The notes: generated by a model not told the origin, from the sequence alone. A stretch of DNA of 64,000 bases from JBGAPI01 sp044221335 (GCA_044221335.1 JBGAPI010000007.1:62001-126000), one strand, 5' to 3'. Shown: positions 8,231 through 17,365, counted from the stretch's first letter. Numbers and translations: made by a program.

Positions 8231-10420
8231 CGCCGCGACCTTGAAGTAGGTCTTCAACGGCACCGGCCGGTCGATCGCGTAGCCCTGTGCGAAATCGACC
8301 TCGAGGGCCGCGAGGCGGGCGCGGAGGTCGTCGCTCTCCACCCATTCGGCGATCGTCTGCGCCTGGCTGACGCGGGCGATGTCGGCGATCGAGCGCACGA
8401 TGGCGAGGGCCAGCGGCGAGCTGGAGAGGTCGCGGACGAAGCCGCCGTCGATCTTGAAGAAGTCGACCGACAGCGAGCGCAGGTAGGAGAAGGAGCAGAA
8501 GCCGGAGCCGAAATCGTCGAGGGCGAACTTGCAGCCCATGCCGCGCACGGTCTGGATGAAGCGCTGCGCGCGGGCCAGGTCGCGCAGCGCATTGGTCTCG
8601 GTCATCTCGAAGCAGATCCGCGAAGGCGACAGCTTGGAGGCGGCGATGCGGCGCTCGATGTAGCGCGCGAATTCGTTGTCCTCGACCGCGGCGGCGGAAA
8701 GGTTGAGGCCGACCAGTTCCAGCGTCTCCGCGACCTCCGGGCGGTCCTCGAACCAGCCCAGGCCGTTGTCGAGCACGTAGCGATCGAGGCGGACGCCGAG
8801 GCGGAAGCGCTCGGCCGCGACGATGAAGGGGCTGGGCAGCAGCACTTCGCCGCGTTCCGGATCGTAGATCCGGAGCAGGAGTTCGACGTGACGCCGCGGC
8901 GACTCCTGGCCGCGCAGCGGCACGATGCTCTGGCAGTAGAACTGGAAGCGCTGCTGGTCGATCGCGTCGGTCAGCCGCACCGCCCAGCGCATCGCGGCGG
9001 CGCGCTGGGTCACCAGCGGATCGTCGCGGTCGGCGATGTGGACGCGGTTGCCGCCCTGGTCCTTGGCGGTGTAGCAGGCCGAGTCGAGCATCGCGTACAG
9101 CGCCGCGTAGTCGTCCTCGCCGGGCGGAATCGGCACCACGCCGAGGCTCGCCGTGATCGAGAACAGCTGGTCCTTCCACGGGAACCTGAAGCTGGCGATG
9201 GCGTCGAGGATGCGCTGGCCGCGATCGTTGGCGAGCTCCGGCGGGCAGCGCCGGAGCAGCAGGATGAACTCGTCGCCGCCGACGCGGGCGAGCAGGTCGC
9301 CGGGTTCGAGTACGGCCTTGATCACGCCGGAGAGCTGCCGCAGCAGTTCATCGCCGACCGCGTGGCTGACGGTGTCGTTGATCAGCTTGAACTGGTCGAC
9401 GTCGAGGTAGCCGAGCGTCATCTCGCGCTCGCCGTCGGCCAGCGCCTGCTGGACGATCGCCTCGAAGGCCGGCCGGTTCGGCAGACGCGTCAGCGCGTCG
9501 GTGTTGGCTCGCCGCAGCAGGCGCAGGTTCGACACCCGGTTCTCGAATTCGGCGGCCACCAGCATCTGCGGCACGATCAGGCTCATGCAGATGAACGCGA
9601 TCAGGACGGTGGTCTCGATCAGGCTCGCGGGCGGACTGAACGGGCCGATTCCCTGGCCGACCATGATCGAGACGAACAGTCCCATCACGGTGGTGCCGAT
9701 CAGCGTCCAGGCGGGCGCGAAACGCAGCGCGCTCCAGATCAGCAGGCCCATCGGCAGGCTGCACAGCGCCAGCGCGAAGCCGCTGCGGACGTCGCGGATC
9801 CAGACCGTCATCCCGAGCGTCGCGACGAAGAAGCCGAGCCACACGAGCTGCTCGCGGGTCGAGGCGTAGGCGAGGTGGAGCGACGATCGTCCGGTCGGCG
9901 CCAGCATTCCCCACAGCACCAGCACGGCCGGAGTGAACGCGATCACGCCGAGCAGGTCGGCCATCGCCCAGCGCGCGATCGCCGGCACCACGAGGTCGCC
10001 GGGCAGCATGCCGGAGACCCACATGCCGAACACGCCGATCAGCGCCGACACCAGCACCATGACCACGCTAGCGCGCAGCAGCGACAGTCCCGCGCGCGGT
10101 CCCAGCCACTCCGGAGCCCCCGGCGAGTAGCGCTGCACCAGCTCGGCGGCGAGGAGCGTCGGCAGCAGGTTGGACAGGATCGAGAACGGGGCGAACAGCA
10201 GCGGGGTCGACGACAGCGCCTGGAACACCGTGACCGAGATCAGCAGCCACAGCCAGGCGCGGCGGCCGAACACCAGCAGCAGCGCGTAGCCGATGCCCGC
10301 CGGCGGCCACATCAGCGCGACCTGGGTCGGGCCGGTGAGGCCGAGGATCGCCAGGCCGAAGGCGATGTAGGCGACCGCGCACAGCGGCCCCCAGGTCGAC
10401 AGGCGCAAGGGGTTGGGCAT
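8228..10420 (-). CDS. MASE1-GGDEF-EAL c-di-GMP signalling protein
   Basis: The 730-aa protein has an N-terminal MASE1-like membrane sensor of about 300 residues with some eight hydrophobic helices. A GGDEF domain follows, with RVGGDEF at 381-385, and then an EAL domain. The inhibitory RxxD site five residues before GGDEF is absent (E-P-G-D). The EAL motif reads ELL with the Glu kept near residue 513. Other phosphodiesterase residues are present: VGLNLSA, FEMTET, DDFGSG, KIDGGF and AEWVES. It could therefore both make and break cyclic di-GMP, with an unknown ligand controlling the balance from the membrane. The stop TAG lies at the head of a REP-like element. Confidence 0.93.
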   Translation of the reverse strand: MPNPLRLSTWGPLCAVAYIAFGLAILGLTGPTQVALMWPPAGIGYALLLVFGRRAWLWLLISVTVFQALSSTPLLFAPFSILSNLLPTLLAAELVQRYSPGAPEWLGPRAGLSLLRASVVMVLVSALIGVFGMWVSGMLPGDLVVPAIARWAMADLLGVIAFTPAVLVLWGMLAPTGRSSLHLAYASTREQLVWLGFFVATLGMTVWIRDVRSGFALALCSLPMGLLIWSALRFAPAWTLIGTTVMGLFVSIMVGQGIGPFSPPASLIETTVLIAFICMSLIVPQMLVAAEFENRVSNLRLLRRANTDALTRLPNRPAFEAIVQQALADGEREMTLGYLDVDQFKLINDTVSHAVGDELLRQLSGVIKAVLEPGDLLARVGGDEFILLLRRCPPELANDRGQRILDAIASFRFPWKDQLFSITASLGVVPIPPGEDDYAALYAMLDSACYTAKDQGGNRVHIADRDDPLVTQRAAAMRWAVRLTDAIDQQRFQFYCQSIVPLRGQESPRRHVELLLRIYDPERGEVLLPSPFIVAAERFRLGVRLDRYVLDNGLGWFEDRPEVAETLELVGLNLSAAAVEDNEFARYIERRIAASKLSPSRICFEMTETNALRDLARAQRFIQTVRGMGCKFALDDFGSGFCSFSYLRSLSVDFFKIDGGFVRDLSSSPLALAIVRSIADIARVSQAQTIAEWVESDDLRARLAALEVDFAQGYAIDRPVPLKTYFKVAA

Positions 10421-10556
10421 GCACCGAGTCTACGACCGTTCGTCGGCCGTAATGCCGACCACGTCGCGACCGCCGGACGGGCCGATGTCAAACATTCGCT
10501 TCCGGAGCCGCCCCGGCGACCGTATGATGCCGCCCCCATTTTTCCGCGCGTGTTCC

Positions 10557-11045
10557 ATGGCCCAGCTGATCCAGTTGTACAAGTCGCCGATCCACGGCAA
10601 TGGCGTGATCGCGGTGGCGGACATTCCCGCCGGCCGGCGCCTGGTCGAGTACGTCGGCGAGGTCATCACCCAGACGGAAGCGACGCGACGCTACGGTGGC
10701 AGCGCGGACGACGGCCACACCTTCCTGTTCACCCTGACGCCGAACCACGTCATCGACGCCAACGTGAACGGCAACCTGGCGCGCTGGATCAACCACAGCT
10801 GCGCGCCGAACTGCGAGGCACTCGTCGAGACCGCCCCGGGCAAGGACCGCCGCCGCGACCGGATCTTCGTCCACAGCTTGCGTCCGATCGCGAAAGGCGA
10901 AGAGCTGACCTACGACTACGGCATCGTTCTGGAGGAGCGCCACACGGCGCGGATGAAGGCCATCTGGGCCTGCCGCTGCGGCGCGCCGCAGTGCACAGGG
11001 ACGATGCTGAAGCCGAAGCCGCGCGGTGGCCGGCGGGCGGTCTGA
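10557..11045 (+). CDS. SET-domain protein
   Basis: The 162-aa protein has a complete SET fold. It starts MAQLIQLYKSPIHGNGVIAV, with the HGNGV segment of S-adenosylmethionine-binding SET domains. NHSC in RWINHSCAPNC and the catalytic Tyr region GEELTYDYG follow. A post-SET-like Cys cluster CRCGAPQC closes the protein. SET domains methylate protein lysines; the bacterial target here is unknown. The ATG at 10557 was chosen because the SET domain starts at once; an upstream ATG at 10527 would add residues without similarity. Such proteins are scattered in proteobacteria, often credited to exchange with eukaryotes, but base composition here matches the neighbours. Confidence 0.9.
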   Translation: MAQLIQLYKSPIHGNGVIAVADIPAGRRLVEYVGEVITQTEATRRYGGSADDGHTFLFTLTPNHVIDANVNGNLARWINHSCAPNCEALVETAPGKDRRRDRIFVHSLRPIAKGEELTYDYGIVLEERHTARMKAIWACRCGAPQCTGTMLKPKPRGGRRAV

Positions 11046-11225
11046 GTCCGGCGATAGACGCTCCGCTCCAGAGCGAAGCTCTACACTGCGGCACGGTGCC
11101 GGCCGTCGGCCCTCCGAGTCCGGGAGCGCGATGGCCGGGCTCCGCCCGGATGTCGCGGGGCGGTGGAAGTGCTGCAGGCTCGGAGACGCACGGAGCAGTG
11201 GCCCCCGGGGCCAGCCGAAAAGGTC

Positions 11226-12518
11226 ATGAAGAAGGAACGCACCATCGATTTCGTCGGTGCCAGCGACGAGGAACAGGCGCACCTGCGGCTGCTGCTCCGG
11301 CGCGCGTCGGCGCAGACGATGGACAGCTGGCGGCTGCGGCAGGAAGGCGACCCCGAGGCCGAGCTGCTGCTGGTCGACGAGCACACCATCGTGGGCACCA
11401 GCGCGCTGGCGGCGGCGCGGCAGCGCGGCCAGCGTTGCCTCCGGCTGGTCGATGGCGAGGCGGTGGCGCCCGACGCGGTCGCGCGTCCGCTGTCGCTCGC
11501 GATGGTGGTCCGCCTGCTCAATCTCAGCTCGATGGCGCTCGACACGCCGGTCGTGGAGACGCCACCGGCGGAGCTGATCCTCGGCAATCCCTACGACGAC
11601 CTGTTCGCGGCGGACGACGCCGATGGCGGCGGCAGCTTCCGACCGCGCTACGACGACCTGCCCGAGGAGCCGAGCTTCGATCGCCGCGAGCCGATCGCCG
11701 AGCCGGTCCGGAAGCCCGCACCGCCGCCGGCGGCGGTCGCTCCGCGTCCAACGGCGCCGGCGCCCGCCCCGGCGACTCCGCCGCTCACGCTCTCCGTCGA
11801 TCTCGGCGAAGCCGTGCTGCGGGGTCCGGAGGACATCTTCCGCCGCGATCTCGCCAAGCCCTACAAGGAGGCGCTGAAGCAGATCCGCCTCGACGACTCC
11901 ATCCGGATCGAGGCGACCGAGGGCCTCTCCGACCGCGCCAGCGCGAAGAAGGATCGCCGTGGCGGCGTCGGCCCGGCCGCCAACACCATCGTCAGCGGCA
12001 GCCATACGCTGTCGCTCGACGAGGCCTCGCAGAGCTACCGCCTCGCCGACTACCTGCAGGGTTCGCTGCTGCCGGGGCCGTCGACGATCCGCCACAACGA
12101 GATCGAGCTGACGCTGGATCCGCGCAACCGCAAGTACCACGCCCGCGGCTCGCTGGTGGTGTTCGAGGACCTCTGCCGCGAGCCGCTGCTGCGCGGCGCC
12201 TGGCATGGCCTGTCGTCGGTCGAATTCAGCCTTCTGCGCGACCGCCTGCCGCCGCGATCCTACGACGAGCTGCTGTGGCTCGCCGTGTTCCTCGACCGCG
12301 AGCATCCGCGTGCCGCCGAGCTCGACGTGACGGTGCGCTACTGGCTCAGTTCGTCCTTCGACCTCGGCCGCGACTATCCGCGCGCCGCCCGCGTCGCCCG
12401 CGAACTGACCGCGGGCGGGACGATCGAAGCCGCGGCCGCCGCGGCGCGTGTCGGCCTCGAAGAGGCTCGCCGGGTGGCGGCGGCGTTCGACGTGCTGGGA
12501 TGGCTGGTGCGGGTGTAG
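11226..12518 (+). CDS. Multi-segment protein of unknown function
   Basis: The 430-aa product starts MKKERTIDFVGASDEEQAHL. Residues 1-110 resemble a small alpha/beta receiver-like fold (LLLVDEHTIVGTSAL), but no phospho-acceptor could be assigned. Residues 150-190 form a Pro/Ala-rich linker (PAPPPAAVAPRPTAPAPAPA). The C-terminal half is mixed alpha/beta and ends in a helical segment with ARELTAGGTIEAAAAAARVG, which looks like a helix-turn-helix or small winged domain. I recognise no named family. The start at 11226 follows AAAAGGTC, a weak binding site; a further start at 11163 is possible. Its TAG stop leads into GAGCCTCC, the head of a REP-like palindrome. Confidence 0.75.
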   Translation: MKKERTIDFVGASDEEQAHLRLLLRRASAQTMDSWRLRQEGDPEAELLLVDEHTIVGTSALAAARQRGQRCLRLVDGEAVAPDAVARPLSLAMVVRLLNLSSMALDTPVVETPPAELILGNPYDDLFAADDADGGGSFRPRYDDLPEEPSFDRREPIAEPVRKPAPPPAAVAPRPTAPAPAPATPPLTLSVDLGEAVLRGPEDIFRRDLAKPYKEALKQIRLDDSIRIEATEGLSDRASAKKDRRGGVGPAANTIVSGSHTLSLDEASQSYRLADYLQGSLLPGPSTIRHNEIELTLDPRNRKYHARGSLVVFEDLCREPLLRGAWHGLSSVEFSLLRDRLPPRSYDELLWLAVFLDREHPRAAELDVTVRYWLSSSFDLGRDYPRAARVARELTAGGTIEAAAAAARVGLEEARRVAAAFDVLGWLVRV

Positions 12519-12783
12519 GAGCCTCCTGCACTCCGACGACGCGCCGCTGTCGTCGGCCAGCGAATCGGAGGTGTGAGCCCCCTCGCGACGGGGGGCGTGT
12601 GCTGCACGGGCCGGGTTTTTCGGAAGCAATCCAGCGTGTTCGAGGTCCGGGCAGCAGGATTCCATCAACGGTCACGTGTCATGGAAACGGCGTGCGCCGC
12701 GATCTCCGAGCGACGTCCGTCGCGAGCGCGAGGCGCCCCGGGTCGCGGCCCGCTCCGCACCTGCGTCGCCGCGAGTGCCGCTC
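12519..12783. other. Non-coding gap with palindromes
   Basis: No gene is supported. The left part contains CACTCCGACGACG facing TCGTCGG-N-CGGAGGTG, an imperfect stem-loop that may end transcription of the preceding gene. The right part is a family C repeat, listed separately. Confidence 0.45.
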
Positions 12784-12786
12784 CTA
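12685..12786. repeat. Family C repeat, copy 1 (degraded)
   Basis: The segment GAGCGACGTC-N-GTCGCGAGC followed by GCGAGGC matches the reverse complement of the copy at 27719-27800 almost base for base over about 40 bp. The outer arm near GCCGCTCCTA is shared too. Its terminal CTA supplies the TAG stop of the minus-strand secreted protein gene. Confidence 0.7.
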
Positions 12787-13392
12787 GCGCAGGATCGTCA
12801 GCGTCTCCTGGTCGAACAGCGGATCGTCCTGGCCGACGACGACGAACAGCACCGCGCCGCTGCCGGCCTGGGCCTCGTAGTAGGCGATGCCGTCCGGCGA
12901 CTCGCCGTAGTCGCCGCAGGGCGGATCACCGACCTCGTCGGGACGGGAGTTCTTCTCGACCTCCTTCGCATACGCGGCATCCGGCACGAAGGTGTAGCGG
13001 GTGACGCCCTTGCGCTTGGATTTCTCCGGGGAGGGCGCGATCTCGCAGCGCCCGACGAACCGGGTGTCGGTCCGTGCGCGGAAGTGGCGGGTGATGGCAG
13101 CGCGAGCGTCCTCGCCCTTTTCCAGCGGGATCACCTCGACCAGCCGCAGATCCTTTTCACCGGCCGAATAGTGCTCCCACAGCCCGCCATCGTGCAGACG
13201 ATGATCGATGACGCGGTCGTCGTACTGGCAGGTCATCGCCCAGGCGGCGAGGCCGACGCCGGGGTCCGAGACCTTGTCCCAGCGGCACTGGGTGAAGCTC
13301 GTGCGCGACGGCTTGGCCGGCAGTGCGGCGGCCGCCGCGAGCGAGGGCAGCAGGATCGTCGACAGCAACAGGACGGCGGGCAGCAGGCGCAT
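12784..13392 (-). CDS. Secreted protein of unknown function
   Basis: The 202-aa product starts MRLLPAVLLLSTILLPSLAA, a clear signal peptide with a likely cut after AAAA near residue 22. The mature part is soluble and has several Cys (QCRWDK, MTCQYDD, GRCEIA, DPPCGDYG), suggesting disulfides in the periplasm. No family was recognised. It stands alone between two gene pairs of opposite orientation. The stop codon is embedded in a family C repeat. Mature-protein composition is ordinary for the window. Confidence 0.75.
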   Translation of the reverse strand: MRLLPAVLLLSTILLPSLAAAAALPAKPSRTSFTQCRWDKVSDPGVGLAAWAMTCQYDDRVIDHRLHDGGLWEHYSAGEKDLRLVEVIPLEKGEDARAAITRHFRARTDTRFVGRCEIAPSPEKSKRKGVTRYTFVPDAAYAKEVEKNSRPDEVGDPPCGDYGESPDGIAYYEAQAGSGAVLFVVVGQDDPLFDQETLTILR

Positions 13393-13641
13393 GGCGTTCC
13401 TCCGGTGGCGCAGCCATTCTCAACGACCGCGGCCGCCGCTGTCGAACACCGCCGGCCGCTGACGGGAGGGCGCCGTACGACCGTTCCCCCGTGGGTCGGC
13501 CGCCTTCGCCATCGGCAGTCGCGAAACCCCGTTCGCGCCGCGAAGTCGTCGCAGGAGCATGACGGCCGCGAGAGAAGGCGCCAGGGGCTGTGACTTGTGC
13601 GTGCCATGCTTAGAATCCAGGCATCTTTCAGGGCAGCTCCG

Positions 13642-15234
13642 ATGAATCACGGAACCGAATACCTCGAGCGCTGGCGGGCCAGCGCGCGCCACCTCTCCTC
13701 GACCCGCATCCGCCATCTGATCGACCTCGGCGGCAGCCGCCAGAAGGCGCTGTCGCAGCGCCTCGGCGCGCTTCGGCTCGACCTCACCCGCCACCGGATC
13801 GACGAGATCGCGCTGGCCGTCGGCATCGAGTGGGCGCAGGCGGTCGACTGGGCCGGCCAGGTGCGGGCGATGTTTTCCGGCGCGGCCGTCAACGCCTCCG
13901 AGCAGCGGCCGGTGCTGCACGCGGCCCTGCGATCGCCGGAGTCGCCGGCCGCGCCGCTGGCCGGACCGATGGCGAGCGCGGCCACCCGCGCGGCGGTGGC
14001 GGAATCGGCCGAGGCACGCACGCGGATGGCGGAATTGCTGGCCGCACAGCCGGACATCACCGATCTCGTCCACGTCGGCATCGGCGGCTCCGACCTCGGG
14101 CCGCGGCTGGTCTGCGAGGCGCTCGGCCGCGGCGCGGAAGGAAGGCGCGTGCACTTCGTCGCCAATGTCGACGGTGAGGCGGTGGCCAGGGTCCTGGCGA
14201 CGGTCGATCCGCGGCGGACGCTGGTCGCGCTGGTGTCGAAGAGCTTCACCACCCAGGAGACCCTGCTCAACGGACGCGTGCTGATCGACTGGCTGGCGGC
14301 CTGCCATGGCCGCGAGACCGCGCTCGCGCGCCACGTCGTCGCGGTCAGTTCGCGGCCGCCGGCCGCCGCCGCGCTTGGCATCCCGGCCGGGCGGGTGCTG
14401 CCGATGGGCGAGTGGGTGGGCGGGCGCTACTCGCTGTGGTCGACGGTCGGACTGCCGATCGCCTTCCTGCACGGCATGCCGGCCTTCGAGCGCCTGCTCG
14501 CCGGTGCGCATCTCGTCGATCAGCACTACGCCGGCGCGCCACCGGGCCACAACCTGCCGCTGCTGTTCGCGCTGGTCGGGCTGTGGGAGCGCCTGGTGAA
14601 GGGGCGCCCGAGTCGCACCGTGGTGCCCTACGACGAGCGCCTGCGGCTGCTGCCGTCCTTCCTGCAGCAGCTCGAGATGGAATCGAACGGCAAGCGCGTC
14701 GACCGCGACGGCGCGCCGCTCGCCACCGCGGCGGCAGCGGCCGTGTTCGGCGAGGTCGGCACCAACGCGCAGCACGCCTATTTCCAGGCCCTGCACCAGG
14801 GCACCGACGTGATTCCGGTGGAGTTCGTCGGCGTGGTGACTCCCGATCATCCGCACCGCGACAACCATCGCGCGCTGATCGCCAACCTGCTGGCCCAGGC
14901 CGCGGCCCTGCTCGACGGGTCGCCGCCGGCGCCGGGCGGCACCCCGATCCAGGTGGCCGAGCAGAAGCGCTGCCCGGGTGACCGCCCGAGCACCGTGCTG
15001 CTGCTCGATCGGCTGACGCCGGAGGCGCTCGGCCAGCTGCTGGCCTTGTACGAGCACAAGGTGCATGCCGAGGGCGTCCTGCTCGGCATCAACAGCTTCG
15101 ACCAGTGGGGCGTCGAACTCGGCAAGCAGATCGCGAAGGGCGTGCTGCCGGCCCTGGAAGGCGGCACGCTGCCGGAAGGAACCGACGCGTCGACCGTGGC
15201 GCTGGTCGCGGAGATCACCGCCGCATGGAAGTAG
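13642..15234 (+). CDS. pgi: Glucose-6-phosphate isomerase
   Basis: Pgi interconverts glucose-6-phosphate and fructose-6-phosphate in the cytosol. The 530-aa protein from the ATG at 13642 shows VHVGIGGSDLGPRL, the VSKSFTTQET phosphate loop, GGRYSLWSTVGLPIA, the LEMESNGK signature and the catalytic-His segment GTNAQHAYFQALHQG. Length is normal for the bacterial enzyme. An in-frame start 45 bases upstream exists but lacks conserved residues. A -10-like TAGAAT at 13611 precedes the gene closely. The TAG stop begins GTAGGGCGCGCC, resembling the head of the REP-like elements. Confidence 0.97.
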   Translation: MNHGTEYLERWRASARHLSSTRIRHLIDLGGSRQKALSQRLGALRLDLTRHRIDEIALAVGIEWAQAVDWAGQVRAMFSGAAVNASEQRPVLHAALRSPESPAAPLAGPMASAATRAAVAESAEARTRMAELLAAQPDITDLVHVGIGGSDLGPRLVCEALGRGAEGRRVHFVANVDGEAVARVLATVDPRRTLVALVSKSFTTQETLLNGRVLIDWLAACHGRETALARHVVAVSSRPPAAAALGIPAGRVLPMGEWVGGRYSLWSTVGLPIAFLHGMPAFERLLAGAHLVDQHYAGAPPGHNLPLLFALVGLWERLVKGRPSRTVVPYDERLRLLPSFLQQLEMESNGKRVDRDGAPLATAAAAAVFGEVGTNAQHAYFQALHQGTDVIPVEFVGVVTPDHPHRDNHRALIANLLAQAAALLDGSPPAPGGTPIQVAEQKRCPGDRPSTVLLLDRLTPEALGQLLALYEHKVHAEGVLLGINSFDQWGVELGKQIAKGVLPALEGGTLPEGTDASTVALVAEITAAWK

Positions 15235-15315
15235 GGCGCGCCGCCGGGAGCAGCGGTTGTCCCTTCGGGCGACTCCATCGCGATAATGGGCCTCCATCCC
15301 CAAGAGCAACGCGTC

Positions 15316-15717
15316 ATGGCCAAGGTTCTCGGCATCGGCGGCATCTTCTTCAAGAGCAACGACCCCAAGGGGCTGTCCGAGTGGTACGGCAAGCACTTCG
15401 GCTTCCCGGTGAAGCCCTGGGGCGGCGCGATGTTCTTCCATCAGGGCGAGGGCGGTCCCGGCCCGAAGACCTACACGCTGTGGACGCCGTTCAAGGCCGA
15501 CTCCGGCTACTTCGCGCCGAGCGAGAGGCCGTTCATGCTGAATCTCCGGGTCGACGACGTCGACGCGATGGTGGCCGAGTTGCGCGCGGCGGGCGTGACC
15601 GTGCTCGATCGTGGCGAGGACGGCGAGTACGGTCGTTTCCGCTACGCGGTCGATCCGGAAGGCACGCTGCTGGAGCTCTGGCAGCCGGCCCCCGAAGCGA
15701 ACGACGACGAGAAGTGA
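15316..15717 (+). CDS. VOC-family (glyoxalase-fold) protein
   Basis: The 133-aa protein starts MAKVLGIGGIFFKSNDPKGL. It is one glyoxalase/VOC module with the usual betaalphabetabetabeta pattern. WYGKHFGFPV lies near residue 25, FMLNLRVDDVDAMVAELRAA near residue 75, and the C-terminal metal-ligand region FRYAVDPEGTLLELWQP closes the fold. VOC proteins bind a divalent metal and carry out varied isomerase, lyase or dioxygenase reactions, or only bind drugs. No substrate can be assigned. GATAAT at 15283 may be its -10 element. The tsaB start lies 25 bp after its stop. Confidence 0.9.
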   Translation: MAKVLGIGGIFFKSNDPKGLSEWYGKHFGFPVKPWGGAMFFHQGEGGPGPKTYTLWTPFKADSGYFAPSERPFMLNLRVDDVDAMVAELRAAGVTVLDRGEDGEYGRFRYAVDPEGTLLELWQPAPEANDDEK

Positions 15718-15742
15718 CCGGCGTCGCACCGGACGCGGGCCG

Positions 15743-16471
15743 ATGACCCGCCTGCTGGCCCTGGAGACATCGACCGAGGCCTGCTCGGTCGCGCTGTCGA
15801 TCGACGGCGCGGTGCGCGAGCGTTTCGAGCTGGCGCCGCGCAGGCATGCCGAGCGGGTGCTGCCGATGATCGACGAGCTGCTCGCCGAAGCCGGCATCGG
15901 CAAGCGCCAGCTCGACGCGGTCGCGGTGGCGCGCGGTCCCGGCGCGTTCACCGGTGTGCGCCTGGCGCTCGCGGTCGCCCAGGGCATCGGCGTGGCGCTG
16001 GGCTTGCCCCTGCTGCCGATCTCCAGCCTGGCGGCGCTGGCGCAGTCGGCGGTCGACGGCCTTCGTTCCGCTGCGGCGCCGTCGCCCGGGGCTCCGCGCG
16101 AGGAACTGCGCTGGCTGGCGCTCGCCGACGCGCGGATGGGCGAGATCTATGCCGGCGCGTTCTTGCTGCACGAAGGCCTGGTCGTCGCGGACGGCGCCGA
16201 GGCGGTGCTGCCGGTCGCCGCGATCGACGTGGCGACCGATCGGCCCCTGGCTCTGGTCGGCAACGGCTATGCGGCGCATCGCGACGCCTTCGACGCGCGC
16301 TTCGCCGCGCGGGCGGTCGTCCGGCTTCCTGACATCCTGCCGCACGCGGCGGCGCTGGCACGCCTGGCCGAGCGCGACTGGCGGGCCGGCGTACGCATCG
16401 ACCCGGCGCGGGTCGAGCCGACCTATCTGCGCGACAAGGTCGCGCTCACCAAGGCGGAGCGCGGGGTTTAG
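15743..16471 (+). CDS. tsaB: tRNA threonylcarbamoyladenosine biosynthesis protein TsaB
   Basis: TsaB supports TsaD in attaching threonylcarbamoyl to A37 of ANN-decoding tRNAs, together with TsaC and TsaE. The 242-aa protein begins MTRLLALETSTEACSVALS, the ASKHA-type phosphate loop typical of TsaB. GPGAFTGVRLALAVAQGIG follows, with a spacing and length normal for the family. The metal and nucleotide site is degenerate, as is usual in TsaB, because TsaD holds the active site. It is the second gene after the VOC gene. The TAG stop is the head of an adjoining palindromic repeat. Confidence 0.93.
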   Translation: MTRLLALETSTEACSVALSIDGAVRERFELAPRRHAERVLPMIDELLAEAGIGKRQLDAVAVARGPGAFTGVRLALAVAQGIGVALGLPLLPISSLAALAQSAVDGLRSAAAPSPGAPREELRWLALADARMGEIYAGAFLLHEGLVVADGAEAVLPVAAIDVATDRPLALVGNGYAAHRDAFDARFAARAVVRLPDILPHAAALARLAERDWRAGVRIDPARVEPTYLRDKVALTKAERGV

Positions 16472-16608
16472 GGCGCTTTCGGCGGTCGTGGGAGGGACTT
16501 CAGCCCCGATGACGGAGCGCCGCTGCAGAGCGAACGGCCGGTGACATGCGGTGCTGAAGGGGGCGCCTTTTCGGGCGACTCGCCTTTCGGGGCTGACGCC
16601 TCTCCCAC
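16469..16608. repeat. Family D palindromic element after tsaB
   Basis: GTGGGAGGGACTTCAGCCCC at 16488 faces GGGGCTGACGCCTCTCCCAC ending at 16608, an imperfect inverted repeat of about 20-bp arms around roughly 80 bp. The sequence style (GTGGGAG...CAGCCCCGA) is that of dispersed intergenic repeats known from Pseudomonas and Xanthomonadales. The gap to 16711 holds no gene. The converging genes on both sides make it a possible two-way terminator. Confidence 0.6.
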
Positions 16609-16711
16609 AAGCGCCGCTCCCGTGTCGGCCGGTACAGCCGCTTCGGTTTCGCCTTGTCCATCCGCTTCGGTGTCGGGTCATGCAGCCGAAGATCGCGGCG
16701 ATTCGGAGAGT

Positions 16712-17365
16712 TCAGTTCCGGACGAACTCCCCGCGCTGGTGGAAGAGGTGCCCGAACAGCGGATGCCGGATGTCGATCACGACCTCGAAGCGCGCGGCGT
16801 CGAGGTTGCGGTGGACCAGGCGGAAGCGGCCGGGCGACAGCCAGCGCGGCAGGTCGAGGCGCCAGCGGCCGACGTGCAGGAAGTAGCCGCGATCGAGGAA
16901 CAGCAGCGTGTCCTTCGCGACCGCGAGCTCGAGGTTCATCCCGAGGCCGCCCGCGAAGCGTTCGCGGAGGACGCCGTCGGCGTCGAACGTCATCCGCGAG
17001 CGGAACCGGAAGTCCTCGTCGGCGAAGCGGTAGAGCCGGCACTTGTCCCAGCCGAAGGTCGTTGCCAGCGGCTCGACGTCGAAGCGGAACTCGACCTCGC
17101 GGGCGCGCTGGTGCGGCAGCACGCGCGCGTGGCGCAGCAGCCGCGCGAGCAGCCAGCCGAGCGGCGAACGTTCGATCCGCGCCATCACCCCGAGGTAAAC
17201 CGCGCGGCTCGCTCCGGGCGGCAGCGCGAAGCGCGCCTTGATCTCCGGGTGGAGCAGCGACCAGCGGGCGCCCAGTGCGGCTTCGAGCAGCGCGGACAAG
17301 TCGCGCGGCGGGGCGGAGTGGTCCGTTTCGGCGTGCGGCAGCGGTGTGGATACCGTGAGACTCAT
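16712..17365 (-). CDS. DUF4166-like protein
   Basis: The 217-aa protein starts MSLTVSTPLPHAETDHSAPP. The ordered part begins LEAALGARWSLLHPEIKARF. It contains the stretches LYRFADEDFRFRSRMTF and AVAKDTLLFLDRGYFLHVG, and ends FEVVIDIRHPLFGHLFHQRG. This is the pattern of DUF4166 proteins, which are often linked to SDR-type epimerases of the TIGR01777 group. Biochemical role unknown. Its ATG overlaps the stop of the SDR gene (ATGA), so the two are translationally coupled, and a shared role in modifying a lipid or cell-surface component is possible. Confidence 0.75.
   Translation of the reverse strand: MSLTVSTPLPHAETDHSAPPRDLSALLEAALGARWSLLHPEIKARFALPPGASRAVYLGVMARIERSPLGWLLARLLRHARVLPHQRAREVEFRFDVEPLATTFGWDKCRLYRFADEDFRFRSRMTFDADGVLRERFAGGLGMNLELAVAKDTLLFLDRGYFLHVGRWRLDLPRWLSPGRFRLVHRNLDAARFEVVIDIRHPLFGHLFHQRGEFVRN

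Noticed and set aside
8159..12787. 1542-codon plus-strand frame across several genes
   Set aside because: It is a reverse-strand shadow of the GGDEF-EAL gene continued through other genes; composition is Arg/His/Gln-rich without motifs.
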